Source: Rahnella inusitata_A (GTDB lineage: Bacteria > Pseudomonadota > Gammaproteobacteria > Enterobacterales > Enterobacteriaceae). Taken from it: DNA of 64,000 nucleotides. The notes beneath the pieces are model-generated. The model had not been told where the DNA came from, made no database searches, and saw only the letters and a program-made list of their open reading frames with translations. Where the stretch lies: assembly GCF_965118895.1 (NCBI RefSeq), contig NZ_CBCPJJ010000004.1, forward strand, positions 124,001 through 188,000, written 5' to 3'. How positions within the stretch are numbered: position 1 is the stretch's first letter; every line of letters begins with the position of its first letter. This document shows positions 44,886 to 52,748 of the stretch, piece by piece. The position numbers were made by a program, and so were the translations under genes.

Positions 44886-45064
44886 AATGCCTGTAAAGTG
44901 ACATACGGCGTGAAGATAAGTCGTAAAGTTAGTTAAAATAATCGTTAAAACATATTCGCTCATTAGAGGTTTTTTATAAAAAAATAAACTTAGAAATGGG
45001 CAAACGCATCCGAACAATAATAAAAAAGTGTGTTCATGGATGCCCAAAAGAAAGGATAGAAATT

Positions 45065-45277
45065 ATGATGTTAAAAATGGGTTTAGTTAAATGGTACAAC
45101 CAGGCGAAAGGCTATGGTTTTATTTGCCCTCTCGACGGTTCTTCTGAGATTTATGTTCAGCGTACTTCCATTGCGAATACCAAAAATAAATCCCTGAGTG
45201 CCGGTCAACGTGTCGAATTCACTACGTATCGCAGTGTAGCGCACGGCCCTTCAGCGGCTGACGTTATCGCATTCTGA
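45065..45277 (+). CDS. Divergent CspA-family protein with altered RNP2
   Basis: A 70-residue cold-shock domain protein. RNP1 is nearly normal (KGYGFI), but the RNP2 segment reads EIYVQRTSI in place of DVFVHFSAI, so the key Phe and His are lost. The C-terminus GPSAADVIAF keeps the family pattern. Such changes recall CspF and CspH of E. coli, whose binding role is unclear. The start ATG at 45065 follows AAAGGA by eight bases; an upstream ATG would add 23 residues without family support. The leader is AT-rich and has a hairpin ending just before the ribosome site. Confidence 0.85.
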   Translation: MMLKMGLVKWYNQAKGYGFICPLDGSSEIYVQRTSIANTKNKSLSAGQRVEFTTYRSVAHGPSAADVIAF

Positions 45278-45333
45278 GTCTGAATTTTGTTGTTCCCCGT
45301 TGAGCTGAATTTTACGCTCCGGTAAAAATATGC

Positions 45334-45374
45334 TATCGGTATCCACAGTTTATTTGCTGCCATGGATACCGATA
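45334..45374 (+). repeat. Perfect 11-bp inverted repeat over the ycaQ start
   Basis: TATCGGTATCC (45334-45344) and GGATACCGATA (45364-45374) are perfect inverted copies 19 bases apart. The last base is the A of the preferred ycaQ ATG, and the other possible ATG (45362) lies at the base of the right arm. In RNA it would form a strong hairpin across the start; in DNA it has the form of an operator. Confidence 0.75.
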
Positions 45375-46600
45375 TGTCTCACCCGGTTATATCTCTCGTT
45401 TCTGCCCGCACCCTGCATTTGTCTGCTCAAAACCTTCATAAACCTCGGATCAAAAAACCGTCCCCCGACGATGTTGTGCAGGCAATCCGCACTATGGGAT
45501 TATTGCAGATCGACACAATAAGCGTGGTTGCCCGCAGTCCGTATCTGGTGTTGTTCAGCCGGCTTGGCAATTATTCACCACAGTGGCTGGAAGACGCGCT
45601 GTCAGCGGGTAAGATTTTTGAATACTGGGCGCATGAGGCCTGCTTTATCCCCAGCGAAGATTACGGCCTGCTGCGCCATCGCATGTTGAATCCGCAAAAA
45701 ATGGGATGGAAATTCTCGCAGGCATGGTTCGATGAACATCAGCAGGATATTCAGGCATTACTGGCCCATATTGCGGAGAATGGTCCTGTACGATCAGCGG
45801 ATTTCAGCGCCGGGAAAAAACCAAACAGCGGCTGGTGGGACTGGAAACCGCATAAAAAGCATCTGGAAACCCTGTTCACGTCCGGCCAGCTGATGATCGC
45901 TGAACGGCGTAATTTTCACCGTGTCTATGATCTGGCTGAACGTGTTATGCCTGGCTGGGATGATGGGACCCAGTCACTGACGCAAGAAGAGGCAGAGTTT
46001 CAAATGCTCAGGCTTTCTGCGCAATGTCTCGGCTTATTCAAAGCGGAGTGGCTGGCGGATTATTACCGGCTTAAGCGTGTCGATACTAAAAAGGTAATCG
46101 CGCAGATGCTGGCGGATGAGGACATTACGCCCGTTGAAGTTGACGGACTGGAAGGTGTTTTTTATGTGCATCAGCAACAATGGTCTCTGTTACAGCAGGC
46201 GCTGGATTCAGGTATTTCCTCTACCGTAACGACGCTTTTATCACCCTTTGACCCCGTGGTGTGGGACCGCAAGCGTGCATCGACGCTGTTCAATTTTGAC
46301 TATCGGATCGAGTGTTACACGCCAGAAGCGAAACGCCAGTATGGCTATTTCAGCTTACCCATTCTGCAACGTGGTGAACTTATTGGCCGCGTTGACGCCA
46401 AAATGCATCGTAAGGAAAAAATCCTTGAGGTTAAAAGTTTGCATCTGGAGCCAGGTACAAGAATCACATCCCGACGGGTGCAGGATATCACCGGTGCTGT
46501 GAATCGGTTTGCGTTATGGCAGGGGGCCCGGCAGGTGACAGTCGGAAAAATTCCTGAATCGTTAATCACTTACTGGAATACAGGCTGGCCGATAGGGTGA
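45374..46600 (+). CDS. ycaQ: DNA glycosylase YcaQ (interstrand crosslink repair)
   Basis: YcaQ is a winged-helix (HTH_42) DNA glycosylase of the AlkX/AZL family that unhooks interstrand crosslinks. The catalytic segment LLQIDTISVVARSPYLVLFSRLGNY holds the Q-x-D motif near residue 43. Other signatures are EYWAHEACFIP, SGWWDWKPHKKHLE and LLSPFDPVVWDRKRA. An ATG at 45362 is in frame and adds four residues; the ATG at 45374 gives the family start MSHPVISL. Neither has a good ribosome site. Length is 408 residues. It normally follows lpxK; here two csp genes lie in between. Confidence 0.93.
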   Translation: MSHPVISLVSARTLHLSAQNLHKPRIKKPSPDDVVQAIRTMGLLQIDTISVVARSPYLVLFSRLGNYSPQWLEDALSAGKIFEYWAHEACFIPSEDYGLLRHRMLNPQKMGWKFSQAWFDEHQQDIQALLAHIAENGPVRSADFSAGKKPNSGWWDWKPHKKHLETLFTSGQLMIAERRNFHRVYDLAERVMPGWDDGTQSLTQEEAEFQMLRLSAQCLGLFKAEWLADYYRLKRVDTKKVIAQMLADEDITPVEVDGLEGVFYVHQQQWSLLQQALDSGISSTVTTLLSPFDPVVWDRKRASTLFNFDYRIECYTPEAKRQYGYFSLPILQRGELIGRVDAKMHRKEKILEVKSLHLEPGTRITSRRVQDITGAVNRFALWQGARQVTVGKIPESLITYWNTGWPIG

Positions 46601-46631
46601 AAAAGCAAAACGGCTGCGTCAGGCAGCCGTT
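46600..46631 (-). terminator. Minus-strand terminator of the predicted small RNA
   Basis: A 9-bp stem (AACGGCTGC/GCAGCCGTT) with a five-base loop. On the minus strand it is followed by TTTTGCTTTTT; on the plus strand no T tract follows. It therefore points to a minus-strand transcript although no minus-strand gene was known here. It slightly overlaps the ycaQ stop. Confidence 0.7.
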
Positions 46632-46662
46632 GATTCACGATGATTGCAGGTGTCACGCAATG

Positions 46663-46725
46663 TTAGTTGCTGAAGTTTGCGAACATTGCGATGATTTTGT
46701 TAATGGTTTTCATTTGATGACTCAT
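46663..46725 (-). CDS. Possible 20-residue small protein
   Basis: ATG to TAA encodes MSHQMKTINKIIAMFANFSN, with an inner ATG that would give 16 residues. The peptide would be a short, basic, amphipathic helix. No strong ribosome site precedes either ATG, so translation is uncertain. A K-I-(I/L)-x-MF-x-N-(F/Y) pattern loosely recalls the small protein AzuC of E. coli; the similarity is too short to prove relationship. Confidence 0.3.
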   Translation of the reverse strand: MSHQMKTINKIIAMFANFSN

Positions 46726-46740
46726 ATTGGAAGTTATTTA

Positions 46741-46756
46741 TGTGATGCAGCTCACA
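46741..46756. promoter_or_regulatory. Perfect CRP-type palindrome
   Basis: TGTGA-TGCAGC-TCACA matches the CRP half-sites perfectly on both strands. For the minus-strand promoter at 46761-46789 it is centred near +6, which would repress. It lies about 223 bases before ycaR, too far for usual activation of that gene. Confidence 0.65.
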
Positions 46757-46760
46757 AAAA

Positions 46761-46789
46761 ATTCTACTCCGGCTCCGCCAGTAACGCAA
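46761..46789 (-). promoter_or_regulatory. Promoter of the predicted small RNA
   Basis: On the minus strand TAGAAT (46766-46761, five of six) lies 17 bases after TTGCGT (46789-46784, three of six, with TTG kept). The start of transcription would be near 46754, inside the CRP palindrome. Confidence 0.5.
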
Positions 46790-46971
46790 TCCTCACAACG
46801 TGAAAATTTTCTCGTTACATTTCGATCTCTCTCTACCTCTTCCTGGGGATGTGGGTATTAACGCTGATCGGGCGGTTATGTTATTCTCTGGCACCGTCGT
46901 ATTGTGTTTTCCAATGCATTTTCGCGCTGCGCCACATAGATAATGGGCGTATTCGCCCCCGGGAGAATTTT

Positions 46972-47154
46972 ATGGATCACCGCTTGCTTGAAATCGTTGC
47001 TTGCCCTGTGTGCAACGGAAAGTTGTATTTCAATAAAGAGTCGCAGGAACTGGTCTGCAAAGCGGACAGCCTTGCGTATCCCGTCCGGGATGGCATACCT
47101 GTTTTATTAGAAAACGAGGCCCGCCCACTTTCTGTTGATGAGACGCATCCATGA
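46972..47154 (+). CDS. ycaR: Trm112-like zinc-binding protein YcaR
   Basis: A 60-residue protein of the Trm112p-like family (UPF0434), with an N-terminal Cys-x2-Cys pair (VACPVCNGKL) and a third Cys at LVCKADS; E. coli YcaR is also 60 residues. The role is unknown, but it is always tied to kdsB. The ATG at 46972 follows GGGAG. A longer frame adds 41 residues without family support. Its stop overlaps the kdsB start (ATGA). Confidence 0.93.
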   Translation: MDHRLLEIVACPVCNGKLYFNKESQELVCKADSLAYPVRDGIPVLLENEARPLSVDETHP

Positions 47155-47900
47155 GTTTTATTGCTATTATTCCCGCCCGTTATGGCTCGAGCCGTTTGCC
47201 GGGTAAACCTCTGGCGGATATCAACGGTAAACCAATGGTTGTCCACGTTATGGAACGTGCGTTAGAGTCGGGCGCGAAGAGAGTCATCGTTGCGACCGAT
47301 CACCCAGAAGTCGTGAAGGCTGTTGAAGCTGCCGGGGGGGAAGTGTGTCTGACGCGTGCGGATCATCAGTCGGGGACGGAGCGTCTGGCCGAAGTGATTG
47401 AATTATGCCAGTTTGCCGATGACGAAATTATTGTTAACGTGCAAGGGGATGAACCGTTAATCCCGCCGGTAATTATCCGTCAGGTGGCTGAAAATCTGGC
47501 CAACAGCGAAGCGGGAATGTCCACACTGGCCGTGCCGATTGAAACCGCCGAAGAAGCGTTTAATCCAAACGCTGTCAAAGTTGTGCGCAATGCTCAAGGC
47601 TACGCGATGTATTTCTCCCGGGCAGCCATCCCCTGGGAACGCGAGCGGTTTGCGGTATCAAAAGAGTCTATTGGCGATGTATTCCTGCGTCATATTGGTA
47701 TCTACGCCTATCGCGCCGGGTTTATTCGCCAGTACGTTAGATGGGAGCCGAGCGAGTTGGAACATATCGAACTTCTCGAGCAACTGCGCGTGCTATGGTA
47801 CGGTGAAAAAATCCACGTTGGCGTTGCGAAGGCCATTCCTTCTGTCGGGGTGGATACGCCGGAAGATTTAGAACGCGTGCGCGCAATCTTGAGTCGCTGA
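47151..47900 (+). CDS. kdsB: 3-deoxy-manno-octulosonate cytidylyltransferase
   Basis: KdsB makes CMP-KDO, the activated sugar for the LPS inner core. The 249-residue protein starts MSFIAIIPARYGSSRLPGKPLADINGKPMV, the nucleotide-binding segment. NVQGDEPLIPP near residue 98 carries the metal-binding Asp, and the HIGIYAYR segment is also typical. It is coupled to ycaR by a four-base overlap and belongs functionally with msbA and lpxK nearby. Confidence 0.98.
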   Translation: MSFIAIIPARYGSSRLPGKPLADINGKPMVVHVMERALESGAKRVIVATDHPEVVKAVEAAGGEVCLTRADHQSGTERLAEVIELCQFADDEIIVNVQGDEPLIPPVIIRQVAENLANSEAGMSTLAVPIETAEEAFNPNAVKVVRNAQGYAMYFSRAAIPWERERFAVSKESIGDVFLRHIGIYAYRAGFIRQYVRWEPSELEHIELLEQLRVLWYGEKIHVGVAKAIPSVGVDTPEDLERVRAILSR

Positions 47901-47908
47901 TGATTTTC

Positions 47909-47934
47909 AAACGGGATGCCATCGCATTCCGTTT
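47909..47934 (+). terminator. Terminator-like hairpin after kdsB
   Basis: An 11-bp stem (AAACGGGATGC/GCATTCCGTTT, one G-T pair) with a CATC loop, nine bases after the stop. The T tract is short (TTTACCCTTT), so efficiency may be modest. Confidence 0.6.
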
Positions 47935-48088
47935 ACCCTTTCCTGATTTACATGAATTTCATTTCTTTTTGCGTGATGTCTTCCCCTTTCTCTCCCGACT
48001 ATCCGGTTTTTGTTTGATCTGAAACGGGGTATTCCTGCATTGAAGCTTCCATCATAACCGCTACTCTTTTCGTCACTGCGAACACGTT

Positions 48089-48982
48089 ATGGAACAGCTA
48101 AAAGCCGAATTAAGTATTGTGCTGGGCGAGCGTTTATCCCGCCTGGAGTGCGTCAGTGAACAGCCTTATGCCCATCTTTTTTCACTTTACGATGAGCAGG
48201 GCTACGCCATGCCTCTGATGGCGAAAAGCTTTACCTGTCTGGGCATTGCTGGCCAGGAGGCTTACAAGCTGTCGATGCTGGCGCGCGAAGGCGTGGTGCG
48301 CGTGCCGACGGTGTACGGCATGGTGACCACACACCAGAAACCCTATCAAGAAATTTTGCTGATCGAACGCCTCCGGGGCGTTTCGGCGGAAGCGCCTACG
48401 CGAACCCCTGAGCGCTGGCAGGTGTTGCAGGATCAAATCGTGGAAGCGATGCTGGCCTGGCACCGCATCGACAGCCATGGTTGCGTGGGTTCGGTCGACA
48501 GTACGCAGGAGAACCGTTGGGGAAACTGGTATCCGCAACGTGTAGAAGTGTTATGGGCCACGTTGTCGAACTTACAGGCCCCCGAACTCACGCCTGAGGA
48601 TCGCACGCTGTTATTTCGATCACGCCAGTGTCTGGATGCCATGTTTGATGATTTTGACGATACGCCGGTGCTGGTTCACGGTAATCTTTCACTGCGCAGT
48701 ATGCTCAAAGATCCGCGCAGCGATCAGCTATTGGCAATGATCAATCCCGGCACCGTACTGTGGGCGCCGCGTGAGTTTGATATGTTCCGTTTGTGGGAAA
48801 AGGGCATGAGTGAACAACTGCTGTTCAGCTATTTGCAGAAAGCGCCCGTTTCGGAAACATTCCTTGCCCGTCGCTGGCTGTATCTGGTCTGGGAATCAGT
48901 AGCACACCTGATCCATACCGGTAAGCTTGATCGACGGCAGTTTGATTACGCACGGCAACAGCTGCTGCCGTGGTTGAATTAA
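48089..48982 (+). CDS. ycbJ: Phosphotransferase-like protein YcbJ
   Basis: A 297-residue protein, the same length as E. coli YcbJ and similar along its whole length (MEQLKAELS at the start, RTPERWQVLQDQIVEAMLAWHR, LRSMLKDPRSDQLLAM, LLPWLN at the end). The HGN motif (VLVHGNLSLRSML) resembles the HGD catalytic loop of aminoglycoside phosphotransferases with Asp changed to Asn, so kinase activity is doubtful. No function is established. It is convergent with elyC, with only ten bases between stops. Confidence 0.9.
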   Translation: MEQLKAELSIVLGERLSRLECVSEQPYAHLFSLYDEQGYAMPLMAKSFTCLGIAGQEAYKLSMLAREGVVRVPTVYGMVTTHQKPYQEILLIERLRGVSAEAPTRTPERWQVLQDQIVEAMLAWHRIDSHGCVGSVDSTQENRWGNWYPQRVEVLWATLSNLQAPELTPEDRTLLFRSRQCLDAMFDDFDDTPVLVHGNLSLRSMLKDPRSDQLLAMINPGTVLWAPREFDMFRLWEKGMSEQLLFSYLQKAPVSETFLARRWLYLVWESVAHLIHTGKLDRRQFDYARQQLLPWLN

Positions 48983-48992
48983 GTCAATTTGC

Positions 48993-49763
48993 TTAAGCCT
49001 TGCGTCCGGATAACCATTGCCATCCACGACCTAGCGTTTCATACCATGCGCGCTCGCTGTGGGAAAAATACAAGGCCTGCGGCAAGGTTTTCTCCCATGG
49101 ATTGAGCGGGGAGTCGATCGCCAACTGGTTCGCCGGTGCGGGTATCGGTGACAAGCCCTGCTGATGGAAGAAAATCATCGCGCGCGGCAGGTGATTGGCC
49201 GATGTAACCAGCACGAATGGCTGTTGCCCGATCAACATTTTGACCTGCTGCGATTCCTCATGGGTATCTTTCGGCTTATCCAGTAGCAAGATGTCGCTTT
49301 CAGGCACGCCTAAACTTTCTGCTACTTTTCCCGCAACCGCCGCGCTGCTGACTGGATTGGTCATCGCCGCGCCGCCGGTAAAGATCAGTTTTGCCCCCGG
49401 ATTGGCGCGGTAAATTCGGATCCCTTCTGCCACGCGTGGCAGGCTATTGCTGATCAAATTCGAACTTGGTGCCCAGTCAGGATTGAAGGTATAGCCGCCG
49501 CCCAGCACCACGACATATTTCACCGGCGGATGTGCCTGTGGCTGATACGTCGGATATTCTGATTCTATAGGTCGCAGCAGACTGTCAGCGACAGGTTGCA
49601 GGCTCAGCAGTAGCAACAGGAGCCAACTCAGCGAAAAACAAACTTTTCCGGTTTTCTGCCAGCGGGTCATCCACAGCAACACCAGCGCAACGGCCATGAT
49701 CAGCAAAATAAACGGTAAGGGAAGCAGCAGGCCGCCCACGGTTTTTTTAAGGATAAACAACAT
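48993..49763 (-). CDS. elyC: Envelope biogenesis factor ElyC (DUF218)
   Basis: ElyC is an inner-membrane protein that affects peptidoglycan assembly and enterobacterial common antigen balance in E. coli. Two N-terminal membrane helices (about residues 10-32 and 38-60) precede a DUF218 domain with YVVVLGGGYTFNP, KLIFTGGAAM and LVTSANHLPRAM. The 256-residue protein is close to the E. coli length of 259. It faces away from cmoM across a 168-base gap that should hold both promoters. Confidence 0.94.
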   Translation of the reverse strand: MLFILKKTVGGLLLPLPFILLIMAVALVLLWMTRWQKTGKVCFSLSWLLLLLLSLQPVADSLLRPIESEYPTYQPQAHPPVKYVVVLGGGYTFNPDWAPSSNLISNSLPRVAEGIRIYRANPGAKLIFTGGAAMTNPVSSAAVAGKVAESLGVPESDILLLDKPKDTHEESQQVKMLIGQQPFVLVTSANHLPRAMIFFHQQGLSPIPAPANQLAIDSPLNPWEKTLPQALYFSHSERAWYETLGRGWQWLSGRKA

Positions 49764-49931
49764 CAGAAACCGGTCCTTTTGAGTGAAAAAACGACATCCG
49801 GGCGTGATTCCGCTTCAGGATGATTTATTCTACGTCCGCCTGTGCCAAAATAGCAGCCACATAGCTGTACTATGAATTATTCAGCAGGTATGTTTCCAGC
49901 AAAATGCTCAACCGCGAACAGGTAACACTTC

Positions 49932-50717
49932 ATGCAGGATCGTAATTTTGACGATATGGCCGAAAAATTTTCGCGCAATATCTACGGCACAACGAAAGGA
50001 CGTATCCGTCAGGCTGTGCTGGGTCAGGATCTGCAGGAGTTGATGAAAAGTTTGCCTCAGCGGCCGCTGCGCATTTTAGATGCGGGTGGCGGCGAGGGAC
50101 AAATGGCCTGTGAACTGGCCGCTTTAGGACATCAGGTCTTGTTGTGCGATCTTTCAGGTGAGATGATCCGTCGCGCCCAGGCAGCGGCGATTGAAAAAGG
50201 TGTGAGCGGTAACATGCAATTTGTACAATGCCCCGCTCAGCACATTGCAGAACATTTGGAACAGCCGGTTGATCTGATATTGTTCCATGCTGTCATCGAG
50301 TGGTTGGCCGAACCGCAGGAGGCGCTGGCTGCGCTGGTCGATTGTCTTGCACCGGGTGGCGCATTATCCCTGATGTTTTACAATATCCACGGTCTGGTCA
50401 TGCGGCATATGATCCTCGGCAACTTCGGTCATGTTGAAGCCGGCGTGCCAAAAATTAAAAAGAGTTCATTGTTACCCGATCATCCGCTTGAACCTGCGCA
50501 GGTCTATCAGTGGCTTGAGCAGCTCGGGATGCAGATAAGCGGTAAGACCGGTGTTAGAGTGTTCCACGATTATTTGCGAAACAGACAACAACATAAACAG
50601 GATTTTGACGAGCTTCTGGCGCTGGAACAGCGTTATTGCCGCCAGGAACCTTTTGTTAGTTTGGGACGTTACATCCACGTGATGGCGCATAAACCCATTC
50701 TGAAGGACGAATTATGA
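49932..50717 (+). CDS. cmoM: tRNA 5-carboxymethoxyuridine methyltransferase
   Basis: CmoM (SmtA) methylates cmo5U34 to mcmo5U34 in some tRNAs using SAM. The 261-residue Rossmann-fold enzyme has motif I as ILDAGGGEGQMACELA near residue 48, and the HAVIEWLAEPQEAL post-motif. Its stop overlaps the mukF start in ATGA, as in E. coli, so it is the first gene of the muk operon. Confidence 0.95.
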   Translation: MQDRNFDDMAEKFSRNIYGTTKGRIRQAVLGQDLQELMKSLPQRPLRILDAGGGEGQMACELAALGHQVLLCDLSGEMIRRAQAAAIEKGVSGNMQFVQCPAQHIAEHLEQPVDLILFHAVIEWLAEPQEALAALVDCLAPGGALSLMFYNIHGLVMRHMILGNFGHVEAGVPKIKKSSLLPDHPLEPAQVYQWLEQLGMQISGKTGVRVFHDYLRNRQQHKQDFDELLALEQRYCRQEPFVSLGRYIHVMAHKPILKDEL

Positions 50718-52036
50718 GTGAATTTTCCCAGACTGTACCCGAACTGGTCGCCTGGGCACGGAAAAATGATTTCTCAATTTCGCTGCCAACGGAGCGGCTG
50801 GCTTTTCTTCTGGCGATTGCCACATTAAACAGCGAGCGCCTTGATGGGGAAATGAGTGAGGGTGAACTGGTCGATGCATTTCGTCACGTCAGCAAAGGTT
50901 TTGAGCAGACCAACGAGACCGTCACCGTGCGTGCCAATAACGCCATCAATGATATGGTGCGTCAGCGTTTGCTCAACCGTTTTGTCAGTGAGCTGGCGGA
51001 CGGCAATGCCATTTATCGCCTGACTCCTTTGGCGATCGGCATTTCAGATTATTATATCCGTCAGCGAGAATTTTCTACGCTGCGTCTCTCTATGCAGCTA
51101 TCTATTGTTGCGCAGGAACTCAAGCGTGCGGCCGATGCCGCTGACGAAGGCGGCGATGATTTCCACTGGCATCGTAATGTCTACGCACCGCTCAAATACT
51201 CGGTCGCTGAAATCTTCGACAGCATTGATATGACACAGCGCATCATGGATGAACAGCAGCAGGGCGTGAAAGACGACATCGCCGGCCTGCTCAACAAAGA
51301 CTGGCGTGCGGCCATCTCCAGTTGTGAACTTCTTCTGTCAGAAACCTCCGGTACGCTGCGTGAGTTGCAGGATACGCTGGAAGCAGCGGGTGATCTGTTG
51401 CAGGCGCATCTGATGCGCATTCAGGACGCTACGATGATCGACATGGATCTGAGTTTTGTCGACAAGCTGGTCTTCGATTTGCAGAACAAACTTGACCGAA
51501 TCACCAGCTGGGGCCAGCAGGCGATTGACCTTTGGATCGGCTATGACCGTCACGTGCATAAATTTATCCGTACTGCGATCGACATGGATAAAAATCGCGT
51601 ATTTGCTCAGCGGCTGCGTCAGTCGGTGCAAAATTATTTCGATCAGCCATGGACGCTGACTTTTGCCAATGCGGACCGTCTGCTGGATATGCGTGACGAA
51701 GAACTGGCGCTGCGCAGCGAAGAAGTGACCGGCGAACTTCCGCCTGATCTCGAATTTGAAGAGTTTAACGAAATCCGCGAACAACTTGCGGCATTGATTG
51801 AACAGGCATTACAAGTTTACCAACAACAGAAAACGCCGCTCAATCTGGGCATGGTGATGCGCGAATATCTCATACAGTATCCGCGTGCCCGACACTTTGA
51901 TGTCGCGCGAATTGTGGTCGACCAGGCTGTACGCCTTGGTGTGGCTGAAGCAGATTTTTCAGGGTTGCACGCCGAATGGCAGGCAATCAATGATTACGGA
52001 GCCAAGGTGCAGGCCCATGTCATCGACAAATATTGA
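50714..52036 (+). CDS. mukF: Chromosome partition protein MukF (kleisin)
   Basis: MukF is the kleisin of the MukBEF condensin complex; it bridges MukB heads and binds MukE dimers. The 440-residue protein has an N-terminal winged-helix dimerisation domain (to about residue 115), a long helical middle, and a C-terminal winged helix that binds the MukB head. The sequence follows E. coli closely. It overlaps cmoM by four bases, and its last 20 bases overlap mukE. Confidence 0.97.
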   Translation: MSEFSQTVPELVAWARKNDFSISLPTERLAFLLAIATLNSERLDGEMSEGELVDAFRHVSKGFEQTNETVTVRANNAINDMVRQRLLNRFVSELADGNAIYRLTPLAIGISDYYIRQREFSTLRLSMQLSIVAQELKRAADAADEGGDDFHWHRNVYAPLKYSVAEIFDSIDMTQRIMDEQQQGVKDDIAGLLNKDWRAAISSCELLLSETSGTLRELQDTLEAAGDLLQAHLMRIQDATMIDMDLSFVDKLVFDLQNKLDRITSWGQQAIDLWIGYDRHVHKFIRTAIDMDKNRVFAQRLRQSVQNYFDQPWTLTFANADRLLDMRDEELALRSEEVTGELPPDLEFEEFNEIREQLAALIEQALQVYQQQKTPLNLGMVMREYLIQYPRARHFDVARIVVDQAVRLGVAEADFSGLHAEWQAINDYGAKVQAHVIDKY

Positions 52037-52748
52037 ACACATAATGCCAGCTAAGCTGGCGCAGGCACTGGCGAACTCAGTGTTTCCTGCTCTCGACAGC
52101 CAGTTACGTTCTGGCCGCCACATCGGCATTGATGAACTGGATAACCATGCCTTCCTGATGGACTACCAGGAAGAAATGGAACTCTTTTACAGCCGCTATC
52201 ACGTGGAATTGATCCGCGCGCCGGAAGGTTTCTTCTATTTGCGTCCGCGTTCCACCACGCTTATTCCGCGTTCAGTCTTATCTGAGCTGGACATGATGGT
52301 CGGGAAAATTCTCTGTTATTTGTATCTCAGCCCCGAGCGTCTGGCGCATGAAGGTATTTTCACTCAGCAGGAGCTTTATGACGAGTTGCTGAGCCTGGCC
52401 GATGAAAACAAGTTGCTGAAATACGTTAACCAGCGCTCAACCGGCTCGGATTTAGACCGTCAGAAGTTGCAGGATAAAGTCAGGACTTCCCTGAACCGTC
52501 TGCGCCGTCTGGGTATGGTGTTTTTCATGGGGGTCGACAGTACCAAATTCCGTATCACTGAAGCGGTATTCCGTTTCGGCGCCGATGTCCGCAGCGGAGA
52601 TGATGCTCGTGAAGCCCAGTTGCGGATGATCCGTGACGGCGAAGCAATGCCCGTCGACAGTGCGTTGTCATTAAATGACGAACCCGAAGAAGGTGAAGCG
52701 CTGGCCGGACAGCAAGTACGCGAGAGCTCAGAGGATGAACAGGAATGA
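52017..52748 (+). CDS. mukE: Chromosome partition protein MukE
   Basis: MukE forms dimers that bind MukF and regulate the MukB ATPase. The ATG at 52017 gives MSSTNIEHIMPAKLAQALAN, matching E. coli, and 243 residues; a longer frame from 51885 would overlap mukF by 152 bases and lacks support. Two winged-helix domains fill about residues 1-205. The C-terminal tail (DEPEEGEALAGQQVRESSEDEQE-like, acidic) is a few residues longer than in E. coli. The stop overlaps mukB. Confidence 0.97.
   Translation: MSSTNIEHIMPAKLAQALANSVFPALDSQLRSGRHIGIDELDNHAFLMDYQEEMELFYSRYHVELIRAPEGFFYLRPRSTTLIPRSVLSELDMMVGKILCYLYLSPERLAHEGIFTQQELYDELLSLADENKLLKYVNQRSTGSDLDRQKLQDKVRTSLNRLRRLGMVFFMGVDSTKFRITEAVFRFGADVRSGDDAREAQLRMIRDGEAMPVDSALSLNDEPEEGEALAGQQVRESSEDEQE

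Larger units (their letters stand above)
46600..46754 (-). ncRNA. Predicted CRP-controlled small RNA, possibly protein-coding
   Basis: A compact unit on the minus strand between ycaQ and ycaR. Predicted start is near 46754 from the promoter at 46761-46789. The RNA of about 155 bases would contain a 20-codon ORF, a 9-bp hairpin (CGCAATGTT/AACATTGCG, 46656-46690), and a terminator hairpin with a U-rich end (46600-46631), the layout of an Hfq-type small RNA. A perfect CRP palindrome covers the start. No family was recognised; the ~160-base dual-function RNA AzuCR of E. coli, which is also linked to CRP, is an analogy only. Confidence 0.5.

Noticed and set aside
46597..46803. A 68-codon plus-strand ORF opposite the predicted small RNA
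   Set aside because: No ribosome site or family features; its Cys/His-rich content comes from the complement of the hairpins and the CRP site.
51885..52016. A 44-residue N-terminal extension of MukE
   Set aside because: It overlaps mukF in another frame; the internal ATG at 52017 matches the family N-terminus.
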